DNA of 64,000 nucleotides, taken from positions 806,001 to 870,000 of the forward strand of contig CAVWPS010000002.1 of NCBI GenBank assembly GCA_963756975.1, in the 5' to 3' direction. Shown piece after piece: positions 1 through 9,909 of this stretch. The notes under the pieces are model-generated. The model worked only from the letters and a program-made list of their open reading frames with translations, had not been told where the DNA came from and made no database searches. This DNA is from CAVRQM01 sp963756975. Lineage in GTDB: Bacteria > Pseudomonadota > Alphaproteobacteria > Acetobacterales > Acetobacteraceae. The stretch's first letter is position 1, and each line of letters opens with the position of its first letter. The position numbers and the translations under genes are program-made.

Positions 1-634
1 CCTCGTGCACGCGGCGGACACGAACGGGATCGTCGTGCTGACGACGCTGCACCCGATCAACGTCGTGTTCACCCTGCCGCAGCAGCAGTTGCGGCAGGTC
101 AATCGCGCGATGACCGGCGACGACGCGCTGGAGGTGATCGCGCTGCCGCAGGGCATCGACGTCGACCCGCAGCGCGACGTGCTCGATACCGGGAAGCTGA
201 CCGTGCTGGACAACCAGGTCGACCCGACCACCGGGACGCTGAAACTGAAGGCGGAGTTTCCGAACCCGAAGGCCGCACTTTGGCCCGGCGCGTTCGTGAC
301 CGTGCGGCTGAAGACACGGACGCTGAACGACGCGACGGTGGTGCCGACGGTCGCGATCCAGCGCGGGCCGACCGGCACGTTCGTCTGGACGATCGACGCG
401 GACAAGAAGGCGACCCGGCGCACGGTCACGGCCGGGCACGAGGAGGCGGGGCAGACGGTGCTGACGGCCGGCGTGAAACCTGGCGAGCAGGTGGTGGTCG
501 ACGGCGCCTCGCGGCTGACCGACGGCGCCACGGTCGCGATCACCCAGCCGGCCGGCACGGTCGATCCTGCGACCCCGGCGGATCCGACACAGACCCATCG
601 ACAGCGCACCAAGCCGGCAGCCGGCCAAACTTGA
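1..634 (+). CDS. mdtA: RND efflux periplasmic adaptor (MdtA-like), 5' end missing
   Basis: C-terminal about 210 residues of a membrane-fusion (HlyD/AcrA-type) adaptor that would bridge an inner-membrane RND pump and an outer-membrane channel. The readable part holds the second half of the beta-barrel domain (motif LWPGAFVTVRL near residue 95) and the membrane-proximal domain with VVPTVAIQRG and the PGEQVVVDGASRL signature typical of MdtA. The frame is open from base 1, so the true start lies outside the window; the in-frame GTG at 5 is only a fortuitous codon. The stop overlaps the next start (TTGA at 631-634), showing translational coupling to mdtB. The Ala/Thr/Pro-rich tail is typical of the family. 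Identification as MdtA rests on the two following RND pumps. Confidence 0.88.
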   Translation, partial: LVHAADTNGIVVLTTLHPINVVFTLPQQQLRQVNRAMTGDDALEVIALPQGIDVDPQRDVLDTGKLTVLDNQVDPTTGTLKLKAEFPNPKAALWPGAFVTVRLKTRTLNDATVVPTVAIQRGPTGTFVWTIDADKKATRRTVTAGHEEAGQTVLTAGVKPGEQVVVDGASRLTDGATVAITQPAGTVDPATPADPTQTHRQRTKPAAGQT

Positions 635-3600
635 GCATTTCGGCCCCGTTCATCGCGCGGCCGATCGCGACCTCGCTGCTGGCGATCGCGATCCTGCTCG
701 GGGGGTTGCTCGGCTACCGCGCCCTGCCCGTCTCCGCGCTGCCGCCGGTCGATTTCCCGACCATCCAGGTCACGACCTCGCTGCCCGGCGCCAGCCCCGA
801 CGTGGTGGCGACGCTGATCACCGCATCGCTGGAACGCCAGTTCGGCCAGATCACCGGGCTCGACGCGATGACGTCGGTGAGCGCCGAGGGGACGAGCCAG
901 ATCACGCTGCGGTTCGTGCTGACACGCCCGATCGACAGTGCGGCCGAGGACGTGCAGGCGGCGATCAACGCGTCGGCCGGAACGCTGCCGGCGACGCTGC
1001 CGTATCCGCCGGTCTACTCGAAGGTGAACCCGGCCGACGCGCCGATCCTGACGCTGGCGCTGCAATCGGACACCGTGCCGATCGACCAGATTTCCGACGC
1101 GGCCGACACGCTGCTGCAACCGAAGCTCGCGCAGATCGACGGCGTCGGCAAAGTCACCGTGCAGGGCAACATGCGTCCGGCGGTGCGGGTGCAGGCCGAT
1201 CCCGCGCGGCTCGCGGCGTACGGGCTGTCGCTCGAGGATGTGCGGAACGCGGTGGCGAACGCGAACGCGAACGGGGCGAAGGGCGGTTTCGACGGCCCGC
1301 GTCAGGCGGTCGCGATCGGGGCCAACGACCAGCTATTCGTGCCGAGCGCCTATGACAGCCTGGTGATCGCGTACCGCAACGGCGTCGCGGTGCGGCTGTC
1401 CGACGTGGGCCACGTCACCAGCGGCCTCGAAAACGTCCGCACGGCGGCGACGTTCCGCGGCAAGCCTGCCGTCGTGCTCGACGTCCAGCGGCAGCCGGGT
1501 GCGAACATCGTCCAGACCGTCGACCGGCTGCGCGCCGCCCTGCCGGACCTGCAGCGCGCCATCCCGGCCGGGATCGTGGTGTCCATCGTGGTCGACCGCA
1601 CGGCGACGATCCGCGCCAGCGTCTCCGACGTGCAGGCGACGCTGATCCTGTCGATCGTGCTCGTTATCGCGGTGATCTATCTGTTCCTGCGAACCTGGCG
1701 GGCGACGCTGATCCCGGCGATCGCGCTGCCGCTGTCGCTGATCGGCACGTTCGGCGTGATGGCCGAGCTGGGTTACGGGCTCGACAACCTGTCGCTGATG
1801 GCGCTGACCGTCGCGACCGGCTTCGTCGTCGACGACGCGATCGTCATGATCGAGAACATCGTCCGCTTTCTCGAGGACGGGGCCACGCCGATGCAGGCCG
1901 CGTATCGCGGGGCCGCGCAGATCGGCTTCACCATCGTCTCGCTGACCGTCTCGCTGATCGCGGTGTTCATCCCGCTGCTGTTCATGCCGGGGATCGTCGG
2001 GCGGCTGTTCAGCGAATTCGCGATCACCCTGTCCGTGTCGGTGATCGTGTCGGCGGTCGTCTCGCTGACGCTGACGCCGATGATGTCGGCCCGCCTGCTG
2101 CGCGCCGCCGCCGACGAACATCCGGGATGGATCGCGCGGCGGTTCGAGGCGGGCTACCAGCGCACGCTCGCCGGCTACCGCAGGACGCTCGCGTGGTCGC
2201 TGCGGCGGCAGACGATGATGCTGCTGCTCGCGCTCGGCACGCTGGTCGGGACCATCCTGCTGTACGCGGTGGTGCCCAAGGGCTTCCTGCCGTTGCAGGA
2301 CACCGGCGTGATCGTGGCCGTGATGGAGGGCGAACAGGGCATCTCCATCCCACGCCTGTCGGCGTTGCAGGACCGCGCGGCCGAGATCGTGCGGCACGAT
2401 CCGGCGGTGGCGGAGGTGACGGGGTTCGTCGGTGTCGGCTCGATCAACCCGACGCCGAATGCGGGGCGGCTCACGATCGCGCTGAAACCGCGCGCCGAGC
2501 GGACCGACAGCGCGCAGGTCGTGGCGGTTCGCATCCAGGACTCGCTCGCCGGCCTGCCGGGACTGACGGTGTTCACGCAGCCGGTGCAGGACATCCAGAT
2601 CGGCACGCGGATCGCGCGGACGCAGTATCAGTACACTCTGGTCGATACCGACGCGGCCGAGCTGAAACTGTGGTCCGGCAAGCTGCAGAACGAGCTGACG
2701 GCGAACCCGCTATTCCTCGATGTCGCGACCGACCAGGAAGACAACGGCCTGCGGATCAACGTCGACGTCGACCGCGCGGCGGCGATGCGGCTCGGCGTGT
2801 CGATGCAGGCGATCCAGGACACGCTGTACGACGCGTTCGGCCAACGCCAGATCAGCACCATCTTCGCCCAGGCCAACCAGTATCGCGTCGTGCTGGAGGC
2901 CGATCCCGCATGGCTCGCGAACCCGGACGCGCTGAGCAGGCTGCGCGTTCCGGGGACCGCAGGCACGACCGGCATCGCCGCACAGGTGCCGCTGTCGGAG
3001 ATCGCGCATATCGTCCGCACGACGGCCCCGCTGGTGATCACGCACGAGCAGCAATTCCCGTCGGTCACGCTGTCGTTCAACCTGTCGGGCAACGCCTCGC
3101 TCGGTGACGCGGTCACGGCGGTCGCGCGGGCACAGGCGGCGATCGGCATGCCGGCGACGGTGACCGGCACGTTCGCCGGCGACGCGGCGGAATTCCAGTC
3201 GTCGCTCGCCAACGAGCCTTGGCTGATTTTGGCGGCCGTCGTGGTGATCTACATCGTGCTCGGCATCCTCTACGAGAGTGCCATTCACCCGATCACCATC
3301 CTGTCGACGCTGCCGTCGGCCGGGATCGGCGCGCTGCTCGCGCTGATGCTGTGCGGGCTCGACCTGTCGCTGGTGGCGCTGATCGGCATCGTGCTGCTGA
3401 TGGGCATCGTGAAGAAGAACGCGATCATGATGATCGACTTCGCGCTGGAGGCGGAGCGCACGCGCGGCCTGTCGCCGGAGCAGTCGATCACCGAGGCGGC
3501 GCTGCTGCGGTTGCGCCCGATCCTGATGACCACGGCGGCCGCGCTGCTGGGCGCGCTGCCGCTGGTGCTGGAACGGGGAACCGGGTCCGAGCTGCGCTTC

Positions 3601-3744
3601 CCGCTCGGCGTGACCATCGTCGGCGGGCTGCTGCTGAGCCAGTTGCTGACGCTGTACACGACGCCCGCGATCTATCTCGCGTTCGAGCGGCTGCGGCTGC
3701 GCTTCGGGGCCGAGCCGGTCACCGTGGTGAGTGCGGCCGAGTGA
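631..3744 (+). CDS. mdtB: RND multidrug efflux permease MdtB
   Basis: Inner-membrane RND (HAE1 family) proton-driven drug exporter, 1037 residues, the usual length. The TTG at 631 is chosen because it overlaps the mdtA stop and begins the canonical N-terminus (SISAPFIARPIATSLL) followed at once by the first membrane helix. The proton-relay pair Asp401-Asp402 sits in the TM4 motif VVDDAIVMIENI. Two large periplasmic loops and the C-terminal helix cluster (GIVKKNAIMMIDFALEAER, about residue 930) are intact. Second gene of an mdtABC-type operon; its stop overlaps the mdtC start (GTGA). MdtB and MdtC normally form a mixed trimer. Assignment as the B rather than the C subunit follows gene order and is an inference. 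Confidence 0.93.
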   Translation: MSISAPFIARPIATSLLAIAILLGGLLGYRALPVSALPPVDFPTIQVTTSLPGASPDVVATLITASLERQFGQITGLDAMTSVSAEGTSQITLRFVLTRPIDSAAEDVQAAINASAGTLPATLPYPPVYSKVNPADAPILTLALQSDTVPIDQISDAADTLLQPKLAQIDGVGKVTVQGNMRPAVRVQADPARLAAYGLSLEDVRNAVANANANGAKGGFDGPRQAVAIGANDQLFVPSAYDSLVIAYRNGVAVRLSDVGHVTSGLENVRTAATFRGKPAVVLDVQRQPGANIVQTVDRLRAALPDLQRAIPAGIVVSIVVDRTATIRASVSDVQATLILSIVLVIAVIYLFLRTWRATLIPAIALPLSLIGTFGVMAELGYGLDNLSLMALTVATGFVVDDAIVMIENIVRFLEDGATPMQAAYRGAAQIGFTIVSLTVSLIAVFIPLLFMPGIVGRLFSEFAITLSVSVIVSAVVSLTLTPMMSARLLRAAADEHPGWIARRFEAGYQRTLAGYRRTLAWSLRRQTMMLLLALGTLVGTILLYAVVPKGFLPLQDTGVIVAVMEGEQGISIPRLSALQDRAAEIVRHDPAVAEVTGFVGVGSINPTPNAGRLTIALKPRAERTDSAQVVAVRIQDSLAGLPGLTVFTQPVQDIQIGTRIARTQYQYTLVDTDAAELKLWSGKLQNELTANPLFLDVATDQEDNGLRINVDVDRAAAMRLGVSMQAIQDTLYDAFGQRQISTIFAQANQYRVVLEADPAWLANPDALSRLRVPGTAGTTGIAAQVPLSEIAHIVRTTAPLVITHEQQFPSVTLSFNLSGNASLGDAVTAVARAQAAIGMPATVTGTFAGDAAEFQSSLANEPWLILAAVVVIYIVLGILYESAIHPITILSTLPSAGIGALLALMLCGLDLSLVALIGIVLLMGIVKKNAIMMIDFALEAERTRGLSPEQSITEAALLRLRPILMTTAAALLGALPLVLERGTGSELRFPLGVTIVGGLLLSQLLTLYTTPAIYLAFERLRLRFGAEPVTVVSAAE

Positions 3745-6700
3745 ACTTCAGCGCGGTCTTCGTCGCACGCCCGATCGCGACGTTCCTGCTCGCGATCGGG
3801 ATCATGCTGGCCGGCGCCACCGCATACCATTTCCTGCCGGTGGCCCCGCTGCCGTCGGTCGACATCCCGACCATCGTCGTGTTCGCGGGCCGCCCCGGTG
3901 CCGACCCGGAGACGATGGCGACCTCGATCGCGGCCCCGCTGGAACGCAGGCTCGGCGAGATCGCGGGTGTCACCGAGATCACGTCCAACAGCGGCACCGG
4001 CAGCACCACGATCATCGTGCAGTTCGACATCAACCGGGCGATCGACGCCGCCGGGCACGACGTGCAGTCGGCGATCAACGCGGCCACGTCCGACCTGCCG
4101 ACCGACTTGCCGCAGCGGCCGTATTTCCGGAAATTCAACCCGGCGCAGGCGCCGGTGATGACGATCGCGCTGACGTCGGACACGCTCGACCTCGGGGCCG
4201 TGTACGACGCGGCCGACACGATCCTGGGGCAGCGGCTCGCGCAGGTGCCGGGGGTCAGTCAGGTCACCATCAACGGGGCCGAGAAGCCGGCGGTGCGGGT
4301 GCGGCTCGATCCGGCGGCGCTGGCGGCGGCGCATCTGCAGGCGCAGGACGTGGTCACCGCGCTGCGCGCGACCAACGTCGACGGCCCGGTGGGCGGGTTC
4401 GAGGGGCCGCTTCAAGCCGAGACGATCGCGCTGAACGGGCAGATGTCGCGCGCCGCGCAATATCGCGACATCATCCTGAAGGCCGCGCCGAACGGCGAGG
4501 TGATCCGGCTGTCGGATGTGGGCGACACGATCGACAGCATCACCAACGAACGGCTGTCGGCGACGTCGGGCGGCAAGCCGGCGATCCTGCTGCAACTGAC
4601 GAAACTCGCCGACGCCAACGTGATCGAAACCGTCGACGCGGTTCGCGCCGAACTGCCGCGGCTCGAGAGCTATCTGCCGCGCGGCGTCGACCTCAATGTG
4701 CTGACCGAGGGCACGGCGACGATCCGCGCCAGCGTCGCCGACGTGACCGCGACGCTGCTCATCACGATCGGGTTGGTGCTGGTGGTGGTCGTCGTGTTCA
4801 TGCGGCGCACCGTGCCCACGATCGCGGCCGGCATCACCATCCCGCTGTCGCTCGCCGGCACGCTGGCCGCGATGTGGGCGTGCGGGTTCGCGCTCGACAA
4901 CTTCTCGCTGCTGGCACTGACCATCTCGATCGGCTTCGTGGTCGACGACGCGATCGTCATGATCGAGAACATCATCCGCCACATGGAGATGGGCGAGCCG
5001 CCGATGATTGCCGCGCTGAACGGCGCGCGCCAGATCGGTTTCACCGTCATGTCGATCAGCATATCGCTGGTCGCCGTGTTCATCCCGCTGCTGTTCCTGG
5101 GCGGCATCCTGGGACGGCTGCTGCATGAATTCGCCACCACGCTGACGCTCGCGATCGCGATTTCGGCCGTGGTGTCGCTGACGCTGACGCCGATGCTGTG
5201 CGGCCGCTATCTGCACGCGCTGCGGCAACCGGCGCGCGGCGTCTGGGGCTGGATCGACCGCACGCTCGAACGGACGCTCGATCGCGTCGTCGCCGGCTAC
5301 GCCCGCTCGCTCGATGTGGCGCTGAAATTCCGCTGGCTGGTGCTGCTGGGGACCATCGGCACCGTCGTGCTGACGGTGTGGCTGTACGGCGTGGTGCCGA
5401 AAGGCTTCCTGCCGACCGAGGATACCGGGCTGATCCAGGGCAGCACGCAGGCGGCGCCGGACATCTCGTTCGCGGCGATGGCGGAGCGGCAGAAGGCGGT
5501 GATCGCGGTGCTGCGGACCGACCCGGCGATCGCCACCATCAGCTCGTCCATCGGCGCGTCGGGCGGGTTCATGTCGTCGCTGAACCGGGGCAGCCTCACG
5601 ATCGGGCTGAAGCCGCTGAACCAGCGCGGGGTGTCCTCGGAGCAGGTGATCGCGCGGTTGCGCCCGGCGCTGAACCGGATCGGCGGCGTGCAGACGCAGC
5701 TTTACTCGGCGCAGGATCTGCGCGGCGGCGGGCGCGGCGGCGGCAACAACCAGTTCGTGCTGATCGACCAGGATCTGGCCGAGCTGCGGACATGGTCGGG
5801 CAAGGTCGAGGAGCGGCTGCGCACCGTGCCGGAAGTCGCCGATGTCAGCAGCGACCAGGACCGCGCCGGGCCGCAGGCGACGGTGATGATCGACCGCACT
5901 GCGGCCGCACGGCTCGGCGTCAGCGTGGCCGCCGTGGACAACGCGCTGGGCAACGCGTTCGGGCAGCGGCAGGTCTCGATCATCTACACCCAGCGCAACC
6001 AGTATTGGGTGGTGGTCGAGGCCGATCCGCTGCTGCAGACCGATCCGTCCTTCCTGGACCGTATTCATGTGACCGGCAGCGGCAACGCGCAGGTGCCGTT
6101 GCGCGCCATCGCGACCGTGGTCCAGTCGTTCGCGCCGGTCGCGGTGCGCCATCAGGGGCAGTTCCCGGCGGCCACCCTGTCGTTCAACACGGCCCCGAAC
6201 GTCGCGACCGGGACGGCGTTGGCCGCCGTGCAGAAGGCGGTGGACGACCTGCACATGCCGGCCACGGTCCGCACCGATTTCGCCGGCAATTCGAAGTTTC
6301 TCACGGACAGCCTCAAGGCGGTGCCGATCCTGATCCTGGCGGCGATCGGCGTGATCTACATTATTCTAGGCGTTCTCTACGAAAGTCTGGCGCAACCGCT
6401 GACGATCATATCGACCATTCCGTCCGCCGGCCTCGGCGCGCTGCTCGCGTTGCTGGTGACGGGCACCGACCTCTCGATCATCGCCATCATCGCCATCCTG
6501 TTGCTGGTCGGCATCGTCAAGAAGAACGCGATCATGCTGGTCGACTTCGCGCTGGAGCAGGAGCGCGAGCACGGCAAGGTGCCGCTCGACGCGATCCGGG
6601 AGGCGTGTCTGGAGCGGTTCCGGCCGATCATCATGACGACGCTGGCCGCCCTGTTCGGCGCGTTGCCGCTGGCGCTCGCGACCGGCACCGGATCGGAGTT

Positions 6701-6860
6701 CCGCCAGCCGCTCGGGATCGCCATCGTGGGCGGGCTGATCGTGTCGCAGATGCTGACGCTGTACACGACGCCGGTCGTCTATCTGGCGCTGCAGCGGCCC
6801 GGGCGGCGGTACCGGCGGCCGGCCGGCGTGCCCGCGGCCCTGCCCGCGCCCGCCGAATAG
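3741..6860 (+). CDS. mdtC: RND multidrug efflux permease MdtC
   Basis: Second RND pump of the operon, 1039 residues, clearly paralogous to the preceding gene over its whole length. The GTG at 3741 overlaps the mdtB stop and starts NFSAVFVARPIATFLLAIG. The conserved Asp402-Asp403 pair lies in VVDDAIVMIENIIRHME, and the TM10-11 motif GIVKKNAIMLVDFAL is present. A Gly-rich stretch (GGGRGGGNN, near residue 660) replaces part of a periplasmic loop, the most visible difference from MdtB. It would form the heteromeric MdtBC pump with the MdtA adaptor; no outer-membrane factor gene follows, so an unlinked TolC-type channel is presumably used. Substrates cannot be read from sequence. Confidence 0.93.
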   Translation: MNFSAVFVARPIATFLLAIGIMLAGATAYHFLPVAPLPSVDIPTIVVFAGRPGADPETMATSIAAPLERRLGEIAGVTEITSNSGTGSTTIIVQFDINRAIDAAGHDVQSAINAATSDLPTDLPQRPYFRKFNPAQAPVMTIALTSDTLDLGAVYDAADTILGQRLAQVPGVSQVTINGAEKPAVRVRLDPAALAAAHLQAQDVVTALRATNVDGPVGGFEGPLQAETIALNGQMSRAAQYRDIILKAAPNGEVIRLSDVGDTIDSITNERLSATSGGKPAILLQLTKLADANVIETVDAVRAELPRLESYLPRGVDLNVLTEGTATIRASVADVTATLLITIGLVLVVVVVFMRRTVPTIAAGITIPLSLAGTLAAMWACGFALDNFSLLALTISIGFVVDDAIVMIENIIRHMEMGEPPMIAALNGARQIGFTVMSISISLVAVFIPLLFLGGILGRLLHEFATTLTLAIAISAVVSLTLTPMLCGRYLHALRQPARGVWGWIDRTLERTLDRVVAGYARSLDVALKFRWLVLLGTIGTVVLTVWLYGVVPKGFLPTEDTGLIQGSTQAAPDISFAAMAERQKAVIAVLRTDPAIATISSSIGASGGFMSSLNRGSLTIGLKPLNQRGVSSEQVIARLRPALNRIGGVQTQLYSAQDLRGGGRGGGNNQFVLIDQDLAELRTWSGKVEERLRTVPEVADVSSDQDRAGPQATVMIDRTAAARLGVSVAAVDNALGNAFGQRQVSIIYTQRNQYWVVVEADPLLQTDPSFLDRIHVTGSGNAQVPLRAIATVVQSFAPVAVRHQGQFPAATLSFNTAPNVATGTALAAVQKAVDDLHMPATVRTDFAGNSKFLTDSLKAVPILILAAIGVIYIILGVLYESLAQPLTIISTIPSAGLGALLALLVTGTDLSIIAIIAILLLVGIVKKNAIMLVDFALEQEREHGKVPLDAIREACLERFRPIIMTTLAALFGALPLALATGTGSEFRQPLGIAIVGGLIVSQMLTLYTTPVVYLALQRPGRRYRRPAGVPAALPAPAE

Positions 6861-6920
6861 CCCCGCTTTCCTCTCCCGGCGATCAAGGCTAGCGTTTCCA
6901 AAATTGCGGGGGAAACGGCG

Positions 6921-8174
6921 ATGGTTATCAAGGCGATCCTGCTCGCGGGGGCGCTCTGCCTGTCGGCGGGTGCCCGGGCGGCGACGATCACGATCTCCTG
7001 CGGCGCGGCCGGGCAGGAGATCAAGGAGTGCCAGGACGCGGGCGACGCCTGGGGCAAGCGCACCGGGAACACGGTCAAGGTGGTCGGCGCGCCGGCGGCC
7101 GAGCGGCTGACGCTGTACCAGCAATATCTGGCGGCCGGGTCGAGCGACATCGACATCTACGAAATCGACGTGATCTGGCCGGGTATCCTGGCGCAATACC
7201 TCGTCGATCTGACCGATAAGGTCGACGCCGCCACCGTCGCCGCGCATTTCCCGTCGATCATCGCCAACAACACCGTCCACGGCAAGCTGCTGGCGCTGCC
7301 GATGTACACCGACGCGGGCATCCTGTATTATCGCAAGGACCTGCTCGACAAATACGGGTTCAAGCCGCCCGCGACCTGGGCCGACCTCGAGACGCAGGCC
7401 CGCACCATCCAGGACAAGGAGCGCGCCGCCGGCCATGCCGAGATGCAGGGGTTCGTCTGGCAGGGGAAGTCGTACGAGGGGCTGACGGTCGACGCGCTGG
7501 AATGGGTCGATTCCTCGCAGGGCGGCACCATCGTCGGCAACGACGGCAAGATCACCATCGACAATCCGGCGGCCGCGAAGGCGCTGAACCGCGCGGCCGG
7601 ATGGGTGGGAAAGATCTCGCCGCAGGGCGTGCTGAACTACTCCGAGGAGGAGAGCCGGGGCGTGTTCCAGTCCGGCGACGCGGTGTTCATGCGCAACTGG
7701 CCGTATGCGTGGTCGCTGGCCCAGGCCGACGGCAGCCCGATCCGCGACAAGGTGGGCGTCGCCGCATTGCCGGCGGGCGACGGCGGGACGAGCGCGGCGG
7801 TGCTCGGCGGGTGGCAGATGTCGGTGTCGAAGTTTTCGAAGAACCAGGACGCCGCGATCGACTTCGTCAAATACCTGTGCAGCGCCGAGCAGGAGAAGCA
7901 GCACGCGATCCTGTATTCGCAGAACCCGACGATCGAGGCGCTGTATAAAGACCCCGACGTGCTGAAGGCGAACCCGTTCCTGTCGAGCCTGTTCGATGTG
8001 TTCACCCACACCGTCGCCCGCCCGTCGCGCGTCGCCGGCTTGCGGTACGCCCAGCTTTCCGCCGAGTTCCAGACTGCCGTGCACGACATCCTCTCGGCCG
8101 GGGGCGGCGCCGAGAAGCAGCTCCCGCTGTTGCAGACGAAGCTCGACCGGTTGAGCCGGGGCGGGCACTGGTAG
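6921..8174 (+). CDS. Carbohydrate ABC transporter substrate-binding protein (ThuE-like)
   Basis: Periplasmic family-1 extracellular solute-binding protein, 417 residues. The ATG at 6921 follows a strong GGGGGAA Shine-Dalgarno and starts a Sec signal peptide (hydrophobic residues 4-20, likely cleavage after ARA). The mature part has the CUT1 binding-protein layout, including an IDIYEIDVIWPGILAQYL segment and a Trp/Tyr-rich stretch near residue 260 (FMRNWPYAWSLA). First gene of a tightly packed run: binding protein, two permeases, ThuA-like and ThuB-like proteins, the order seen in rhizobial trehalose-utilisation (thu) loci. A trehalose or related alpha-disaccharide ligand is therefore likely but not shown. 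No ATPase gene accompanies it. Confidence 0.87.
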   Translation: MVIKAILLAGALCLSAGARAATITISCGAAGQEIKECQDAGDAWGKRTGNTVKVVGAPAAERLTLYQQYLAAGSSDIDIYEIDVIWPGILAQYLVDLTDKVDAATVAAHFPSIIANNTVHGKLLALPMYTDAGILYYRKDLLDKYGFKPPATWADLETQARTIQDKERAAGHAEMQGFVWQGKSYEGLTVDALEWVDSSQGGTIVGNDGKITIDNPAAAKALNRAAGWVGKISPQGVLNYSEEESRGVFQSGDAVFMRNWPYAWSLAQADGSPIRDKVGVAALPAGDGGTSAAVLGGWQMSVSKFSKNQDAAIDFVKYLCSAEQEKQHAILYSQNPTIEALYKDPDVLKANPFLSSLFDVFTHTVARPSRVAGLRYAQLSAEFQTAVHDILSAGGGAEKQLPLLQTKLDRLSRGGHW

Positions 8175-8175
8175 C

Positions 8176-9060
8176 ATGAGCGTCGAGGCGGGTAGGCGGC
8201 GCGCCGCCTACCGGTTCGTCGCACCGGCGCTGATCGTGCTTGCGCTGGTCGCCGGCTGGCCGCTGATCCGCACGATCGAGCTGAGCTTCACCGACGCGCG
8301 CCTGGGCGAGTCGGCCGGCGGGTTCGTCGGCATCGCGAACTACCTGACCGTGCTCGGCGATCCCGGATGGTGGGTCGCGGTCAAGAATACGCTGTTCTTC
8401 ACCGTCGCCTCGGTCGCGATCGAGACGGTGCTCGGCATGACATTCGCGCTCGTGATGAACGCGCACATGCCGGGACGCGGGCTGGTGCGGGCGGCGATCC
8501 TGGTGCCGTGGGCGATTCCGACCGTGGTGTCCGCGCAGATCTGGAACTGGATGTACAACGACATCTACGGCGTGCTGAACAAGGTGTTCATGGGCGTCGG
8601 CCTGATCGACCGGCCGCTCGCCTGGACCGCCGATCCGGCGCTCGCCCTGTGGTCGATCATCATGGTCGACGTCTGGAAGACGACCCCGTTCATGGCGCTG
8701 CTGAGCCTCGCCGCATTGCAGCTCGTGCCGGCCGACCTGCACGAGGCGGCGGAGGTCGACGGGCTCGGCCCGGTGCGGCGGTTCTTTCAGGTGACGATGC
8801 CGCTGATCCTGCCGGCGCTGCTGGTCGCGGTCGTGTTCCGGCTGATCGACGCGCTGCGCATCTTCGACGCGATCTACGTCCTGACAGGCAACAACGACAG
8901 CACGATGTCGATGTCCGTCTACGCGCGGCAGACGCTGATGGACTTCCAGGACGCCGGCGGCGGGTCGGCCGCGTCGACGCTGCTGTTCCTGATCGTCGCC
9001 ATGGTGATCGGCATCTACCTCGTCACCGCCCGGCTCGCCGTCTCCGAGCAGACGCAATGA
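8176..9060 (+). CDS. CUT1 sugar ABC transporter permease, MalF/ThuF type
   Basis: Inner-membrane permease of 294 residues with six predicted membrane segments, first at about residues 13-33. It starts one base after the binding-protein stop. The cytoplasmic EAA loop that docks the ATPase is present (DLHEAAEVDGLGPVRRFFQV, near residue 190). It pairs with the next permease and the preceding binding protein to form the channel of a CUT1 importer; the nucleotide-binding subunit must come from elsewhere. The stop overlaps the next start (ATGA at 9057-9060). Confidence 0.9.
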   Translation: MSVEAGRRRAAYRFVAPALIVLALVAGWPLIRTIELSFTDARLGESAGGFVGIANYLTVLGDPGWWVAVKNTLFFTVASVAIETVLGMTFALVMNAHMPGRGLVRAAILVPWAIPTVVSAQIWNWMYNDIYGVLNKVFMGVGLIDRPLAWTADPALALWSIIMVDVWKTTPFMALLSLAALQLVPADLHEAAEVDGLGPVRRFFQVTMPLILPALLVAVVFRLIDALRIFDAIYVLTGNNDSTMSMSVYARQTLMDFQDAGGGSAASTLLFLIVAMVIGIYLVTARLAVSEQTQ

Positions 9061-9891
9061 CGCGCCGTGCCAAACGCCTGATCGGGCGGGTCGCGTTCAT
9101 CGTGCTGCTGATCTTCCTGCTCGGCTGGACGCTGTTCCCGTTCTACTGGGCGATCGTCTCGTCGATGAAGACCGGCACCGATCTGTTCGGGTCCGCGCTG
9201 CTGCCGCCGCACCCGACGCTCGGCAACTACGCCTCCGCACTCGACGGCCCGTTTCTGCTGGCGATCGGCAACTCGGTCGTGGTCGCGGGGTCGGTGGTGC
9301 TGATCTCGCTGGTCGTGTCGGTCAGCGCCGCGTTCGCGCTCGGCCGCGTGCCGTTTCGCGGGCGGGGCACGCTGCTGATGGTCATCCTGGCCGCGTCGAT
9401 GTTCCCGCAGGTGGCCGTCCTGTCCGGCGTGTTCGAGCTGGTGCGCGGCCTCGGTCTGTACAACACGCGATCCGGCCTGATCCTCGCCGACCTGATCCTG
9501 ACGCTGCCGTTCACCATCTGGACGCTGACGATTTTTATGCGCGCCCTGCCCGCGCGAGCTGGAGGAGGCGGCGGTGATCGACGGCGCGCGGCCGTGGGAA
9601 ATCCTGGTCAAGGTTTTCCTCCCGCTGCTCACACCCGCATTGGCGACGACCGGACTTCTGGCCTTCATCGCCGCGTGGAACGAGTTCCTGTTCGCGCTGA
9701 CGCTGACGCTCGATCGCGGGCGAACCGTCCCGGTCGCCATCTCGCAAATCTCCGGCACCAGTCAGCATGAATTGCCGTGGGGCGTCGTCATGGCCGCTTC
9801 GGTGATCGTGACCGTGCCGCTGATCGTGCTGGTGCTAGTCTTCCAGCGGCGGATCGTCGCCGGGCTGACCGCCGGTGCGGTCAAAGGCTGA
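9057..9891 (+). CDS. CUT1 sugar ABC transporter permease, MalG/ThuG type, frame interrupted near 9550
   Basis: Second permease of the CUT1 importer. The N-terminal 160 or so residues (five membrane segments, start MTRRAKRLIGRVAFIVLL) and the C-terminal 105 residues (EAA loop ELEEAAVIDGARPWEILVKV, last helices, end GLTAGAVKG) lie in two frames that meet at bases 9549-9551. Removing one C from CCC there gives a continuous MRALPRELEEAAVIDG, the expected family sequence; the total length (835) is one more than a multiple of three. Both halves are well preserved, so a sequencing insertion is more likely than a decayed gene. If real, the importer would lack its second membrane subunit. Confidence 0.85.
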
Positions 9892-9909
9892 ACTTTGTCG
9901 GAGAGCGTG

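Noticed and set aside
3672..6254. 860-codon open frame on the minus strand opposite mdtC
   Set aside because: Arg/His/Asp-rich low-complexity translation typical of a GC-rich antisense shadow; mdtC on the plus strand is fully conserved.
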